From Hydrocarboniphaga effusa AP103 (lineage in GTDB: Bacteria; Pseudomonadota; Gammaproteobacteria; Nevskiales; Nevskiaceae), in NCBI RefSeq assembly GCF_000271305.1, contig NZ_AKGD01000001.1, positions 1,054,001-1,118,000 on the forward strand: DNA of 64,000 nt, in the 5' to 3' direction. Below, one piece after another: positions 1-7,827 of this stretch (within the stretch, counting starts at the first letter, position 1; the number at the start of each line of letters is the position of its first letter). The notes beneath the pieces were generated by a model, which made no database searches, was not told the DNA's origin, and worked only from the letters and a program-made list of their open reading frames with translations. The position numbers and the translations under genes are program-made.

Positions 1-376
1 TCTGTCCGCCCTGCGGCAAGCGCGCAGTGGCTGCGTAGAAGTCGAGAAAATCAGCGCTCTTTTCGACCTCGACGCTCGCCTCGGCGAGCGTCTTGCCGTT
101 TTCGAGCGAGATCACCCGCGCGATCTCGTCGCGCTGCGCGCGCAGGCTCAGTGCCGCCTTGCCGAGCACGCCGGCACGCGCGATCGCCGAGGTCTTGCGC
201 CAGGTCACCGCACCTCGTGCGGCCGCATCCATCGCGCGGCCCAGCTGCTCGCGGCTCATGAGCCTGAAGCGGGCGAGCACTTCGCCTTGATTGGCGGGGT
301 TCAAGTCGTCGATCGGCTCGCCGACCTCGCCCTTCTCCCAGTTGCCGCCGATCCGGTAATCGATTTCGAAGCTCAT
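1..376 (-). CDS. Aldehyde dehydrogenase family protein, N-terminal part (cut by window edge)
   Basis: Read on the minus strand from ATG at 376, the frame stays open to base 1, giving about 125 residues of an NAD(P)-dependent aldehyde dehydrogenase. The start (MSFEIDYRIGGNW), the segment with AVTWRKTSAIARAGVL and the block ISLENGKTLAEASVEVEKSA are typical of the N-terminal cofactor-binding domain of the BADH/SSADH-type branch. The catalytic Cys and Glu lie beyond the window, so activity cannot be judged. The start is 7 bp downstream of the end of the SCP-x thiolase gene on the same strand, so the two are probably co-transcribed. An oxidation of an aldehyde released during side-chain catabolism would fit, but that is inference. 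Confidence 0.85.
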   Translation of the reverse strand, partial: MSFEIDYRIGGNWEKGEVGEPIDDLNPANQGEVLARFRLMSREQLGRAMDAAARGAVTWRKTSAIARAGVLGKAALSLRAQRDEIARVISLENGKTLAEASVEVEKSADFLDFYAATARLPQGGQ

Positions 377-383
377 GTCGTGC

Positions 384-1559
384 TCACTTGCGCAGAATGG
401 TGACGACGCTCGCGCCGCCGAGACCGACGTTGTGCTGCATCGCGACGCGCGCGCCCTCGACCTGGCGCTTGCCGGCTTCACCGCGCAGCTGCCAGACCAG
501 CTCGCACATCTGCGCGATGCCGGTCGCCCCGATCGGGTGTCCCTTCGACAGCAGGCCTCCCGAAGGATTGACGACGACGCGGCCGCCGTAGGTGTTCTGC
601 TTTTCGACGATGAACTTCTCGGATTCGCCGGGCTTGGTGAAGCCCAGCGCTTCGTAGCAGACGATTTCGTTCGACGTGAAGCAGTCGTGCAGCTCGACCA
701 CGTCGATGTCTTCCGGGCCCACCGATGCGAGATCGAAGGCCTTGGCCGCGGCGCGCGCGGAAACCTTGGCGCCGACGACATCGCACATGCTCATCGACGA
801 GAAGCTCTCGTCGACGTCGGTCGCGAGCGCCTGGCCGGCGATGCGCACCGCGCGGTCGAGACCCAGGCGACGCTTCACACGCTCGGACACGATGATCGCC
901 GCCGCCGCGCCGCAGGTCGAAGGCGAGCACTGGAACAAGGTCAGCGGACCCCAGATCGGCTTGGAATTGAGCACCGCTTCGACCGTCGTGGTCTCGCGGA
1001 ACAGCGCGTACGGATTGTGCTGCGCATGCGCACGCGACTTCACCGACAGCATCGCGAAGGTCTCGTCCTGGTAGCCGTATTGGCGCTTGAGCTCGTTGTA
1101 GGCGCCGCCGAAGACCTGCAGCGGAATCGCGGTGTCTTCCTCCCAGCCCTGGATCGCGCGCGTCGCCTCCTTGATCTTCGAGAACATCGGACGATCGGCG
1201 AAGGAATTCATCGGCGAGCCCTGCGGCATCTGCTCGAAGCCGACCGCGATCGCGATGTCGGCATCGCCGCTTTCGACCGCGCGGCGCATCAGGTACACCG
1301 CCGAAGAACCCGAAGCACAGGCGTTCTCGACGTTGACGATCGGAATGCCGGTGAGGCCGAGACGGTACAACGCCTCCTGGCCATTGCAGGAATCGCCCAT
1401 CGTGTAGCCGACCGCGGCTTCTTCGATCTGCGAGTAGTCGATGCCGGCGTCGGCGAGTGCCGCGCGCACGGCCGCCTCGGCCATCTTCTCGTAGGTTTCG
1501 CTCTTGCCGGGCTTGAGGAACGGAATCATGCCGACGCCGGCGATATAGGCCTGGGACAC
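384..1559 (-). CDS. SCP-x/lipid-transfer-type thiolase (acetyl-CoA acyltransferase-like)
   Basis: A thiolase-superfamily enzyme of the SCP-x type, expected to cleave a 3-oxoacyl-CoA (or run the reverse condensation). The nucleophile motif NVENACASGSS is intact (Cys about residue 81), as are VELHDCFTSNE and the C-terminal GLLSKGHPIGATG. I prefer the GTG start at 1559 because GAGGAG lies 7 nt upstream; an ATG at 1595 in the same frame would add 12 residues without a ribosome binding site. Unlike the other SCP-x-type genes in this window it has no DUF35 gene beside it. It is divergent from the acyl-CoA ligase at 1685, and the shared 65-125 bp gap holds the AAATGGTATCCTATT box. Substrate unknown; a branched or sterol-derived acyl-CoA fits the neighbourhood. 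Confidence 0.85.
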   Translation of the reverse strand: MSQAYIAGVGMIPFLKPGKSETYEKMAEAAVRAALADAGIDYSQIEEAAVGYTMGDSCNGQEALYRLGLTGIPIVNVENACASGSSAVYLMRRAVESGDADIAIAVGFEQMPQGSPMNSFADRPMFSKIKEATRAIQGWEEDTAIPLQVFGGAYNELKRQYGYQDETFAMLSVKSRAHAQHNPYALFRETTTVEAVLNSKPIWGPLTLFQCSPSTCGAAAAIIVSERVKRRLGLDRAVRIAGQALATDVDESFSSMSMCDVVGAKVSARAAAKAFDLASVGPEDIDVVELHDCFTSNEIVCYEALGFTKPGESEKFIVEKQNTYGGRVVVNPSGGLLSKGHPIGATGIAQMCELVWQLRGEAGKRQVEGARVAMQHNVGLGGASVVTILRK

Positions 1560-1624
1560 TGGGAATCTCCTCGTGATGTCGATCGTGCCGGGCACGGTCC
1601 CCGGACTCTGGAATCTGTCGACCT

Positions 1625-1639
1625 AAATGGTATCCTATT
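1625..1639. promoter_or_regulatory. Shared divergent-promoter box, copy 1 (AAATGGTATCCTATT)
   Basis: This 15-bp sequence lies between the divergent thiolase (start 1559) and ligase (start 1685). It recurs with two or fewer changes at 4446 and 27022, in the two other divergent gaps of the catabolic island. The inner 14 bp is an imperfect palindrome (10 of 14 positions match the reverse complement), as expected for a dimeric repressor such as a TetR protein. On the plus strand it also contains TGGTATCCT, which could be an extended -10 element. I cannot tell the two readings apart from sequence alone. Confidence 0.6.
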
Positions 1640-1684
1640 CAAATCACGGCATGCCAACCGCGGCAGTCGCACCGAGTCCTTCCG

Positions 1685-3241
1685 ATGAACGACGTCCTGC
1701 ATTCCCTCACGCTCGACGGCCTGCTCGAAGAGCATCGCCGCACGCATCCCCATGGCATCGCCGCGGTATTCGAGCACCGCGTGTTCACCTACCCGCAGCT
1801 CGCAGACCGCGTGATCCAGCTCGGCAATGCACTGCAGGCTTCGGGCGTCGGCGTCGGCGATCGCGTGCTGTGGATGGGCCAGAACACGCATGCGGTGCTC
1901 GAACTGCTGATCGCCTGCGCGCGCATCGGCGCCCAGTTCTGCCCGCTCAACTGGCGGCAGACCGCAGCCGAAATCGCCTTCGTGATCGACGACCTCGAAC
2001 CCAGGGTCGCGATCTGGCAGGACCAGGAGATCGGCGCCACGGTGCTGGCCGCGCGCGAGGCCGCGAGCTTCAAGCCCGCGGTGTGGGTCGCCTTCGACTC
2101 GCACGGATCGGATTCCTACGACGCCTACGTCGCCTCGGGTTCGCGCTTCGATGCGATGGCCGCCGAAGGGCGCACGAGCGATCCGTCGCTGCCCTGCATG
2201 ATCATGTACACGGCCGCGTTCACGGGACGCCCGAACGGGGCGATGATGAGCCAGACCGCCCTGCTCTGGCAGAACCTCTCGCTGGTCGACATCCAGGCCC
2301 TGCGCAGCGAAACCGTGTTCCTGAATTCGGGCCCGCTGTTCCATATCGGCACGCTGATGGTCAGCACCGCCGTGTTCCACGTCGGCGGCACCAACGTCTT
2401 CATCCGCCGCACCGACGCACGCGCGGTGGCCGAGCACATCCACAACCATCGCTGCACGCTCGCCTTCCTCGTCGGCAAGACCCAGCACGAGATCGTCGAA
2501 CTCAACCGCGGCGGCCTCTACGATCTCAAATGCCTGCGCTCGCCGAGCCTGTCGCCCGAGTGGGATGCGATGGTCACGGTCACGCCCGAGCGCAGCCTGT
2601 TCGGTTTCGGCCAGACCGAAGTCGGCGGCCCGGTGGTCTGGCAGTACTACGGCTTCGGCAAATGCGCCTCGCGCAACGGCCGCACCGGCCCGGTCGCGAT
2701 GGTGCGCATCCTCGATGCGGACGACAACGAAGTCGCGCCGGGCGAAACCGGCGAGATCGTCATTCGCGGCCCGACCGTCATGCACGGTTACTGGCGCAGG
2801 CCCGAGCTCAACGCGCAGCGCCAGCGCGGCGGCTGGCATTACACGAACGATCTCGGCCGCCGCGAGAGCGACGGCTCGCTGAGCTTCGTCGGCCCGAAGA
2901 CGCAGATGATCAAGTCGATGGCCGAGAACATCTATCCGGCAGAAGTCGAAGGTTGCCTGCGCTCGCATCCGGCGGTGGCCGACTGCGGCATCATCGGCGT
3001 GCCCGACGACAAGTGGGTGCAGAGCGTCAAGGCGATCGTGCAGCTCAAGCCCGGCAGCAGCGCGACGCGCGAAGAGCTCATCGAGCATTGCCGCGCGCAC
3101 ATCGCCTCGTACAAGAAACCGCGCCATGTCGAATTCATCGAAAAGCTGCCGCGTACGGCAGCCGGCGCGGTGGATTATGCGACGCTCGACAAGCTCTTCG
3201 GTGGCGGAAACTATCCGGGCGGGGCGACACGCGGGGCGTGA
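1685..3241 (+). CDS. AMP-dependent acyl-CoA synthetase/ligase family protein with divergent motifs
   Basis: A 518-residue ANL-superfamily protein expected to adenylate a carboxylic acid and load it on CoA. The fold-defining parts are present: LDGLLEEHRRTHPHGIAAVF at the N-terminus, FGFGQTEVGG (A5), GWHYTNDLGRRESDG (A7/A8) and the C-terminal ASYKKPRHVEFIEKLPR. Two key motifs are altered. The phosphate-binding A3 loop reads MYTAAFTGRPNGA in place of YTSGTTGxPKG, and the A10 segment reads LPRTAAGAVDY, so the usual catalytic Lys is absent. A branch of acyl-CoA synthetases with a GRPRG-like loop exists, so it may still be active, but the chemistry is uncertain. It starts 46 bp after the shared promoter box, and its 3' end faces the flavin reductase gene across a palindromic repeat. 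Confidence 0.85.
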   Translation: MNDVLHSLTLDGLLEEHRRTHPHGIAAVFEHRVFTYPQLADRVIQLGNALQASGVGVGDRVLWMGQNTHAVLELLIACARIGAQFCPLNWRQTAAEIAFVIDDLEPRVAIWQDQEIGATVLAAREAASFKPAVWVAFDSHGSDSYDAYVASGSRFDAMAAEGRTSDPSLPCMIMYTAAFTGRPNGAMMSQTALLWQNLSLVDIQALRSETVFLNSGPLFHIGTLMVSTAVFHVGGTNVFIRRTDARAVAEHIHNHRCTLAFLVGKTQHEIVELNRGGLYDLKCLRSPSLSPEWDAMVTVTPERSLFGFGQTEVGGPVVWQYYGFGKCASRNGRTGPVAMVRILDADDNEVAPGETGEIVIRGPTVMHGYWRRPELNAQRQRGGWHYTNDLGRRESDGSLSFVGPKTQMIKSMAENIYPAEVEGCLRSHPAVADCGIIGVPDDKWVQSVKAIVQLKPGSSATREELIEHCRAHIASYKKPRHVEFIEKLPRTAAGAVDYATLDKLFGGGNYPGGATRGA

Positions 3242-3259
3242 CGAGAGCCACTGTTTTCT

Positions 3260-3375
3260 CCCTCTCCCCCGGGGAGAGGGTTGGGATGAGGGATCTTCAG
3301 CAATCGACAAGTCTTGCTGTCACTGAGTAACCCTCATCCGGCGCCATGCGCCACCTTCTCCCGGAAGGAGAAGGG
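3260..3375. repeat. REP-like palindromic element, copy 1
   Basis: The element begins with the hairpin CCCTCTCCCCCGGGGAGAGGG followed by a GGGATGAGGG arm. It ends with CCCTCATCC and the hairpin CCTTCTCCCGGAAGGAGAAGG, so two small hairpins are nested in one larger inverted repeat. A related element lies at 55396-55507. It sits between the convergent 3' ends of the ligase (3241) and flavin reductase (3399) genes, where it could end transcription from both sides. Dispersed intergenic palindromes of this sort are common in GC-rich gammaproteobacteria. Confidence 0.7.
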
Positions 3376-3398
3376 CGAAGCCTCGCATCTCGGGATGC

Positions 3399-4367
3399 TC
3401 AGTCGGCCTTCTTCCAAAGCGGCGGCGTTTCCACCGAGGTGCGACGCGCGAGCCGGCGCACGAGATGCGTCATCACCTGCACTTCGGTCGGGTCGAACAC
3501 TTCGAGCGCGTCGTCTTCGATCGACTTGGTGGCGGCCACGATCTCGATGCTGAGGTCGCGTCCGGAATCGGTCAGATGCACGACCGCGCCGGCGCCCTGC
3601 CCCTCGATCTTCACCAAGCCCCGGCCTTCGAGCGAAGCCAGCGATTCGAGATCGACACGCGGGCCGGTGACGCGCACCATCGCATCGAGTTCGCCGATGC
3701 TGCGCCCGTCGCGGATGCCGAGGATGCCGAGCACCTGATGTCCGACGTCATCGATCCCGCGCTCATCGAGAAACGCCTTGAGCTGGAAGCGCATCTGGTG
3801 ATACACGCGCCCGAGCAGATAGGTCAGCGCGTTGCGCCCGAAACTCTCGCTCGAATAGCTCGCGTCCTCGGCCGCGTATTCCGCCGGCTTCTTCACCGCC
3901 AGCGCGTAGCCGCCGGACTGATAGACCAGTGACGGCAGATTGAAGTGCTCGAACTTGAGCACTTCGCCGACGAAGATCATGTGATCGCCGCCTTCGTAGC
4001 GATATGCCATGCGGCACTCGAAGCGGGCCGCGCAATCGTTCAGCAGCGGAACCTCGCCATGCCCGCGCGCGATGTCGAGCCCGCCGAACTTGTCCGCCCC
4101 GCGCTTGGCGAAGCGATCGGACATCGGCTGCTGCCTGGTCGACAGGATGTGCACCGCGAAGTGATCGCTGCCCATGAAAGCCGGCAGGCTGTTGGAGTTC
4201 TTGGCCAGGCTCCAGAGCACCATCGGCGGATCGAGCGACACCGAGCTGAAGCTGTTCGCCGTCAGTCCCACGTCCTGGCCCTGCGCATCGCGCGTGGTCA
4301 CCACGGTGACGCCGGTCGTGAACGCGCCGAGGGCGTTGCGGAACTGCCGCGGATCGATTGGATTCAC
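3399..4367 (-). CDS. Flavin reductase with C-terminal MarR-like domain (HpaC/C1-HpaH type)
   Basis: Residues 1-165 form a flavin reductase domain (FTTGVTVVTT near the start, LTANSFSSVSLDPP, and GDHMIFVGEVLKFE), which reduces FMN/FAD with NAD(P)H for a partner monooxygenase. Residues about 180-310 form a MarR-like winged-helix domain (VLGILGIRDGRSIGELDAMV, LVKIEGQGAG). The same architecture is known from the reductase component (C1) of Acinetobacter 4-hydroxyphenylacetate hydroxylase, where the MarR-like part senses the aromatic substrate and stimulates reduction. The start is GTG at 4367 with GAGGAG 6 nt upstream. No flavin-dependent oxygenase gene lies beside it; a HsaAB/TesA-type steroid-phenol hydroxylase elsewhere would be the obvious partner (inference). 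Confidence 0.85.
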   Translation of the reverse strand: MNPIDPRQFRNALGAFTTGVTVVTTRDAQGQDVGLTANSFSSVSLDPPMVLWSLAKNSNSLPAFMGSDHFAVHILSTRQQPMSDRFAKRGADKFGGLDIARGHGEVPLLNDCAARFECRMAYRYEGGDHMIFVGEVLKFEHFNLPSLVYQSGGYALAVKKPAEYAAEDASYSSESFGRNALTYLLGRVYHQMRFQLKAFLDERGIDDVGHQVLGILGIRDGRSIGELDAMVRVTGPRVDLESLASLEGRGLVKIEGQGAGAVVHLTDSGRDLSIEIVAATKSIEDDALEVFDPTEVQVMTHLVRRLARRTSVETPPLWKKAD

Positions 4368-4445
4368 TGCGCTCTCCTCCTGCTCTGCGCCCGCGATTTG
4401 GCTTGGATTTCGATGCCGGATCGGGCCGGCTGGAACGGGCGGTCA

Positions 4446-4460
4446 AAATGGTACACTATT
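4446..4460. promoter_or_regulatory. Shared divergent-promoter box, copy 2 (AAATGGTACACTATT)
   Basis: This is the second copy of the 15-bp box, 79 bp upstream of the flavin reductase start (4367) and 74 bp upstream of the acyl-CoA dehydrogenase start (4534). It differs from copy 1 at two central positions, while both flanks (AAATGGTA and CTATT) are kept. TGGTACACT could serve as an extended -10 for the plus-strand operon. Confidence 0.6.
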
Positions 4461-4533
4461 ATTCGATAAACGCAGCATGCCATTGCCCTATTCCCGCATT
4501 CGGGCTTCACAGGGAAGCCGGAGAGAACACACC

Positions 4534-5637
4534 ATGCATCTGGCCTTTTCAGCCGAGATCGACGCCATCCGCGAGGAGTTCCGCACCGTGCTCGCGTCGA
4601 GCGACGCACGCTCGGGCCTGCATCAGATCGAACGCGGACACGAGCGCGATCTGGAACTCTGGAACCGCCTCGCGCAGACCGGCTGGCTCGCGGCGGGTGT
4701 CGGCGAGAACTTCGGTGGCAGCGAACTCGGCGACCTCGCGCTCTGCGTGCTCGCGGAGGAATGCGGCCGTGCACTCGCCGCGATTCCATTCAGCGCATCG
4801 AGCTGCGGCTTCGCGAGCGCGCTGTCGCTTTGCGACGCGCCCGAGGCACAAGCGACATGGCTGCCGAAAATCGCGGAGGGTTCGGCGACCGGCTTGCTGC
4901 TGCTGACGCAGGACTGGCAGCAAGCGCCTCGGCTTTCGTCCGGAACGGCCGAACTGAGCGGCAGCACCCGTCCGCTTCTCGACGCGGCTTCGGCGAACGT
5001 CGCGATCACGCTGGTCGGCGAGGGGAACGAAGCCCATCTTCTGCTCGTCGAGCTGCCGGTGGCGACCCGCATCGGCAACCCCGAGACGACACTCGACCTG
5101 CTGCATCCGGCCGGCACTTTCACGCTGGCGAACGCGCCCGCGACATCGCTCGCGAGCGGAGCGCAGGCCCAGGCGCTTTGGCAGCGCATGCTCGATCGCT
5201 TCGCCATCTTCACCGCCTTCGAACAGCTCGGCGGCGCGCAAGCGGCGCTCGAGATGGCGCGCGACTACAGCCGCACGCGCTACGCCTTCGGCCGCGCGAT
5301 CGGCTCGTTCCAGGCGCTCAAGCACAGCATGGCCGACATGCTCGCTTCGCTCGAAGTCGCACGATCGAATGGCTATTTCGCCGCGGCTGCGCTCGCGAGC
5401 GACGAAAGCCGTGTCGCCGAAGCGGCCGCCGTCGCGCGTATTTCGGCGAGCGATGCGTTTCGCCTGTGCGCGAAGCAGTGTCTGCAGATCCACGGCGGCA
5501 TCGGTGTGACCTGGGAATCCGACGCCCACCTTTACTACCGGCGCGCGCAATCACTTGCGAATTCGCCGGGCTCGCAGGTGTTCTGGAAGGAACGCCTCGT
5601 CAGCCTGCTCGTCCGCCAGCACGCCTGCGCCGCCTGA
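4534..5637 (+). CDS. Acyl-CoA dehydrogenase, small partner subunit of a heteromeric pair (pair 1)
   Basis: A 367-residue acyl-CoA dehydrogenase homologue. It shows the FAD/substrate helix RTRYAFGRAIGSFQALKHSMADM and the C-terminal HGGIGVTWESDAHLYYRRA. At the position where MCAD-type enzymes have the catalytic Glu (YEGT) it reads SLANSPGS, so it carries no canonical base. Together with the adjacent larger homologue (8-bp gap) it matches the two-gene alpha2beta2 dehydrogenases known from sterol side-chain catabolism (FadE26/27 and FadE28/29 in mycobacteria), where two unlike subunits share an active site. The ATG at 4534 opens the homologous region; the longer open frame upstream crosses the promoter box and is not coding. 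First gene of the 4534-9055 operon. Confidence 0.87.
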   Translation: MHLAFSAEIDAIREEFRTVLASSDARSGLHQIERGHERDLELWNRLAQTGWLAAGVGENFGGSELGDLALCVLAEECGRALAAIPFSASSCGFASALSLCDAPEAQATWLPKIAEGSATGLLLLTQDWQQAPRLSSGTAELSGSTRPLLDAASANVAITLVGEGNEAHLLLVELPVATRIGNPETTLDLLHPAGTFTLANAPATSLASGAQAQALWQRMLDRFAIFTAFEQLGGAQAALEMARDYSRTRYAFGRAIGSFQALKHSMADMLASLEVARSNGYFAAAALASDESRVAEAAAVARISASDAFRLCAKQCLQIHGGIGVTWESDAHLYYRRAQSLANSPGSQVFWKERLVSLLVRQHACAA

Positions 5638-5645
5638 GAACGCCC

Positions 5646-6899
5646 ATGAATCTCGCCGACACCGTCGAACAAGCCGACTTCCGCGCGCGTGCACGCGCCT
5701 TCATTCGCGAGCATGCGCCCTGGGACCAGGTCGCGATCGCGCGCAAGCTGCGCTTCGCCGGCAAGCCGTTCGAAAACGAGGCCGACTGGATCGCGCTGTC
5801 CAAGCGCTGGCAGCGCACCAAGCACGAGGCCGGCTGGGCCTGCCTGGTCTGGCCGAGCGAGTACGGCGGCCGGGGACTGACGCCCGTCGAGAACGTCATC
5901 TTCCAGGAAGAAGAAGGCCCGTTCGTCGAACTCAACGGCCCCTTCATGATCAGCCAGGGCTTCATCGCCCCGACCTTGATGGCCTTCGCGAGCGACGAGG
6001 ACAAGCGCCGCTTCCTGCCGGCGATCGCGCGCGGCGAGAACGTCTGGTGCCAGATGTTCAGCGAGCCCGCCGCGGGTTCCGATCTGGCCGGCGTGCGCCT
6101 GCGCGCCGAGAAGGTCGAGGGCGGCTTCAAGCTCAACGGACAGAAGCTCTGGACCTCCGGCGCGCATTACGCCGAATGGGGCATGGCGCTCGTGCGCACC
6201 GATGCCGAGGCGGTCAAGCACAAGGGTTTGACCATGCTGTATCTCGACATGAAATCGCCCGGCCTCACGGTGCGGCCGATCGCCGAGCTTTCGGGGCACG
6301 CGCACTTCAACGAAGTGTTCTTCGACGATGTCTTCGTGCCCGACGCCCAGGTGCTCGGCGGCGTGAACAATGGCTGGAAAGTGGCCCTGACCACGCTCAT
6401 GAACGAACGCATGACCATCGGCGCGAGCACGCCGATGGGCTTCGAGGAGATCTTCGAACTCGCCAACCAGCCCGATGCGAGCGGAGCCAGGCCGATCGAT
6501 TCCGAAGCCGTGCGGCTCAAGCTCGCCGACTGGTACGCGAAGGATTGCGGCGTCCGCTTCGGCGTACAGCGCCTGCTGACCGCGCTCGCTGAAGGCGGCG
6601 AGCCCGGCCCCGAAGCCTCGGTCGGCAAGCTCGTGGGCGCCAATACGACGCAGGAGATCGCGGCCTTCGGGCTCGACCTGCTCGGCTCGCGCGCGCTCGT
6701 GCGGAGCGAAGGCGACGACCCAGCCTACTGCTTCCACTGGATGTTCCACTTCGGCGCCCTGCATCGCATCGAAGGCGGCACCGACGAAATCCTGCGCAAC
6801 GTGCTCGCCGAGCGCGTGCTGGGCCTGCCGCCCGAGATCCGCGTCGACAAGGGGGCGTTCAAGGACGTACCGAGCGCACCGCCCGCGGGCTCGCGGTAG
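5646..6899 (+). CDS. Acyl-CoA dehydrogenase, large partner subunit (pair 1)
   Basis: A full-length 417-residue acyl-CoA dehydrogenase. It has GWACLVWPSEYGGRG, the FAD-loop block WCQMFSEPAAGSDLAG, GQKLWTSGAHYAEWG and HFNEVFFDDVFVP. The C-terminal motif RIEGGTDEILRNVLAERVLGLP keeps a Glu (about residue 376) at the MCAD catalytic-base position. Of the three large subunits in this window it is the only one with this Glu. It follows the small subunit by 8 bp and should form the mixed enzyme with it, dehydrogenating an acyl-CoA at the alpha-beta bond and passing electrons to ETF. Confidence 0.9.
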   Translation: MNLADTVEQADFRARARAFIREHAPWDQVAIARKLRFAGKPFENEADWIALSKRWQRTKHEAGWACLVWPSEYGGRGLTPVENVIFQEEEGPFVELNGPFMISQGFIAPTLMAFASDEDKRRFLPAIARGENVWCQMFSEPAAGSDLAGVRLRAEKVEGGFKLNGQKLWTSGAHYAEWGMALVRTDAEAVKHKGLTMLYLDMKSPGLTVRPIAELSGHAHFNEVFFDDVFVPDAQVLGGVNNGWKVALTTLMNERMTIGASTPMGFEEIFELANQPDASGARPIDSEAVRLKLADWYAKDCGVRFGVQRLLTALAEGGEPGPEASVGKLVGANTTQEIAAFGLDLLGSRALVRSEGDDPAYCFHWMFHFGALHRIEGGTDEILRNVLAERVLGLPPEIRVDKGAFKDVPSAPPAGSR

Positions 6900-6945
6900 T
6901 CTTCCAGGCTTACTCCCAACCATCGATCGTTTGGCGGAAGACCGC

Positions 6946-7827
6946 ATGAGCCCCGATCTGGCCAAAGCCAGCGCCGAAACCACCCAGCGCGCGCTCGCGA
7001 GCGGCGCGCTGGTTCCCTTCCACGTCGCGCGCGAAGCCGCCAGCGACAACGGCCTGCCGTATCGCATCGAATGGGCCTCCTCGCTCGAGCGCAAGGACCA
7101 GGCGAGCATTCCGAAGCCGGGCGCCAAGCCTTCGGCGAGCTTCAATCCGTTTCTGCCCTACGACCCGGCGCTCCATGTCGCCGACCTCGGCGACGAGCAC
7201 GTGCTGCTGCTCAACAAGTTTCCGGTGCTGCTCAATCACGTGCTGGTGATCAGCCGGGCTTTCGTCGATCAGGAGCTTGCGCTGCAGCGCACGGATTTCG
7301 CCGCGCTCGCGCTGGCGATGCGGGATATCGACGGCCTGGCCTTCTACAACTCGGGCACCACGGCCGGCGCGAGCGTGCAGCACAGGCACCTGCAGATCGC
7401 ACCGTTCAGCGCGCCGCTGATCGAGGCCCTGCTGCCGGGTGCGATGGCGGGCGGCGCCGTGCAGCAGCTCGATGCACTGCCGTTCCGGCATGCCTTCGTG
7501 CGGCTCGACGGCGCCTGGCCGGATTCGCTCGAAGCGGCCAGCGCGCGCCTGCACGAGGCATATCGCGCAGCCTGCGAGTTCTGCGGCCTGCGCGCCGCGG
7601 AAGGCGAACGCCTGCCGCCCTACAACCTGCTCGCGATGCGCGGCTGGATGCTGCTGGTTCCGCGCAGCCGGGAGACCTGGGAGCATGGAGACGAGCGAAT
7701 CTCACTCAACGCGATGTCCTTCGGCGGCTCGATCTTCGTGCGCCAGCCCGAACTGATCGCGCTCGTGCGCGAGGCCGGCCTGCTGCGCATCTTGTCCGCC
7801 GTGACCTTCCCGAAGAACCGCGCATGA
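6946..7827 (+). CDS. ATP adenylyltransferase / Ap4A phosphorylase-like HIT-fold protein
   Basis: A 293-residue protein of the ATP adenylyltransferase (Ap4A phosphorylase) family. This family cleaves diadenosine tetraphosphate with phosphate to ADP and ATP. The HIT-like catalytic motif is present as SVQHRHLQIAPF (H146-x-H148-x-Q150), preceded by HVLVISRAFVDQELAL. The C-terminal part (PYNLLAMRGWMLLVPRSRE) matches the second domain of the family. ATG at 6946 has GGAAG 5 nt upstream; an in-frame TTG at 6931 is less likely. Its place inside a beta-oxidation operon is unusual. Acyl-CoA ligases make Ap4A as a side product, so clearing it is one possible role (inference). Confidence 0.8.
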   Translation: MSPDLAKASAETTQRALASGALVPFHVAREAASDNGLPYRIEWASSLERKDQASIPKPGAKPSASFNPFLPYDPALHVADLGDEHVLLLNKFPVLLNHVLVISRAFVDQELALQRTDFAALALAMRDIDGLAFYNSGTTAGASVQHRHLQIAPFSAPLIEALLPGAMAGGAVQQLDALPFRHAFVRLDGAWPDSLEAASARLHEAYRAACEFCGLRAAEGERLPPYNLLAMRGWMLLVPRSRETWEHGDERISLNAMSFGGSIFVRQPELIALVREAGLLRILSAVTFPKNRA

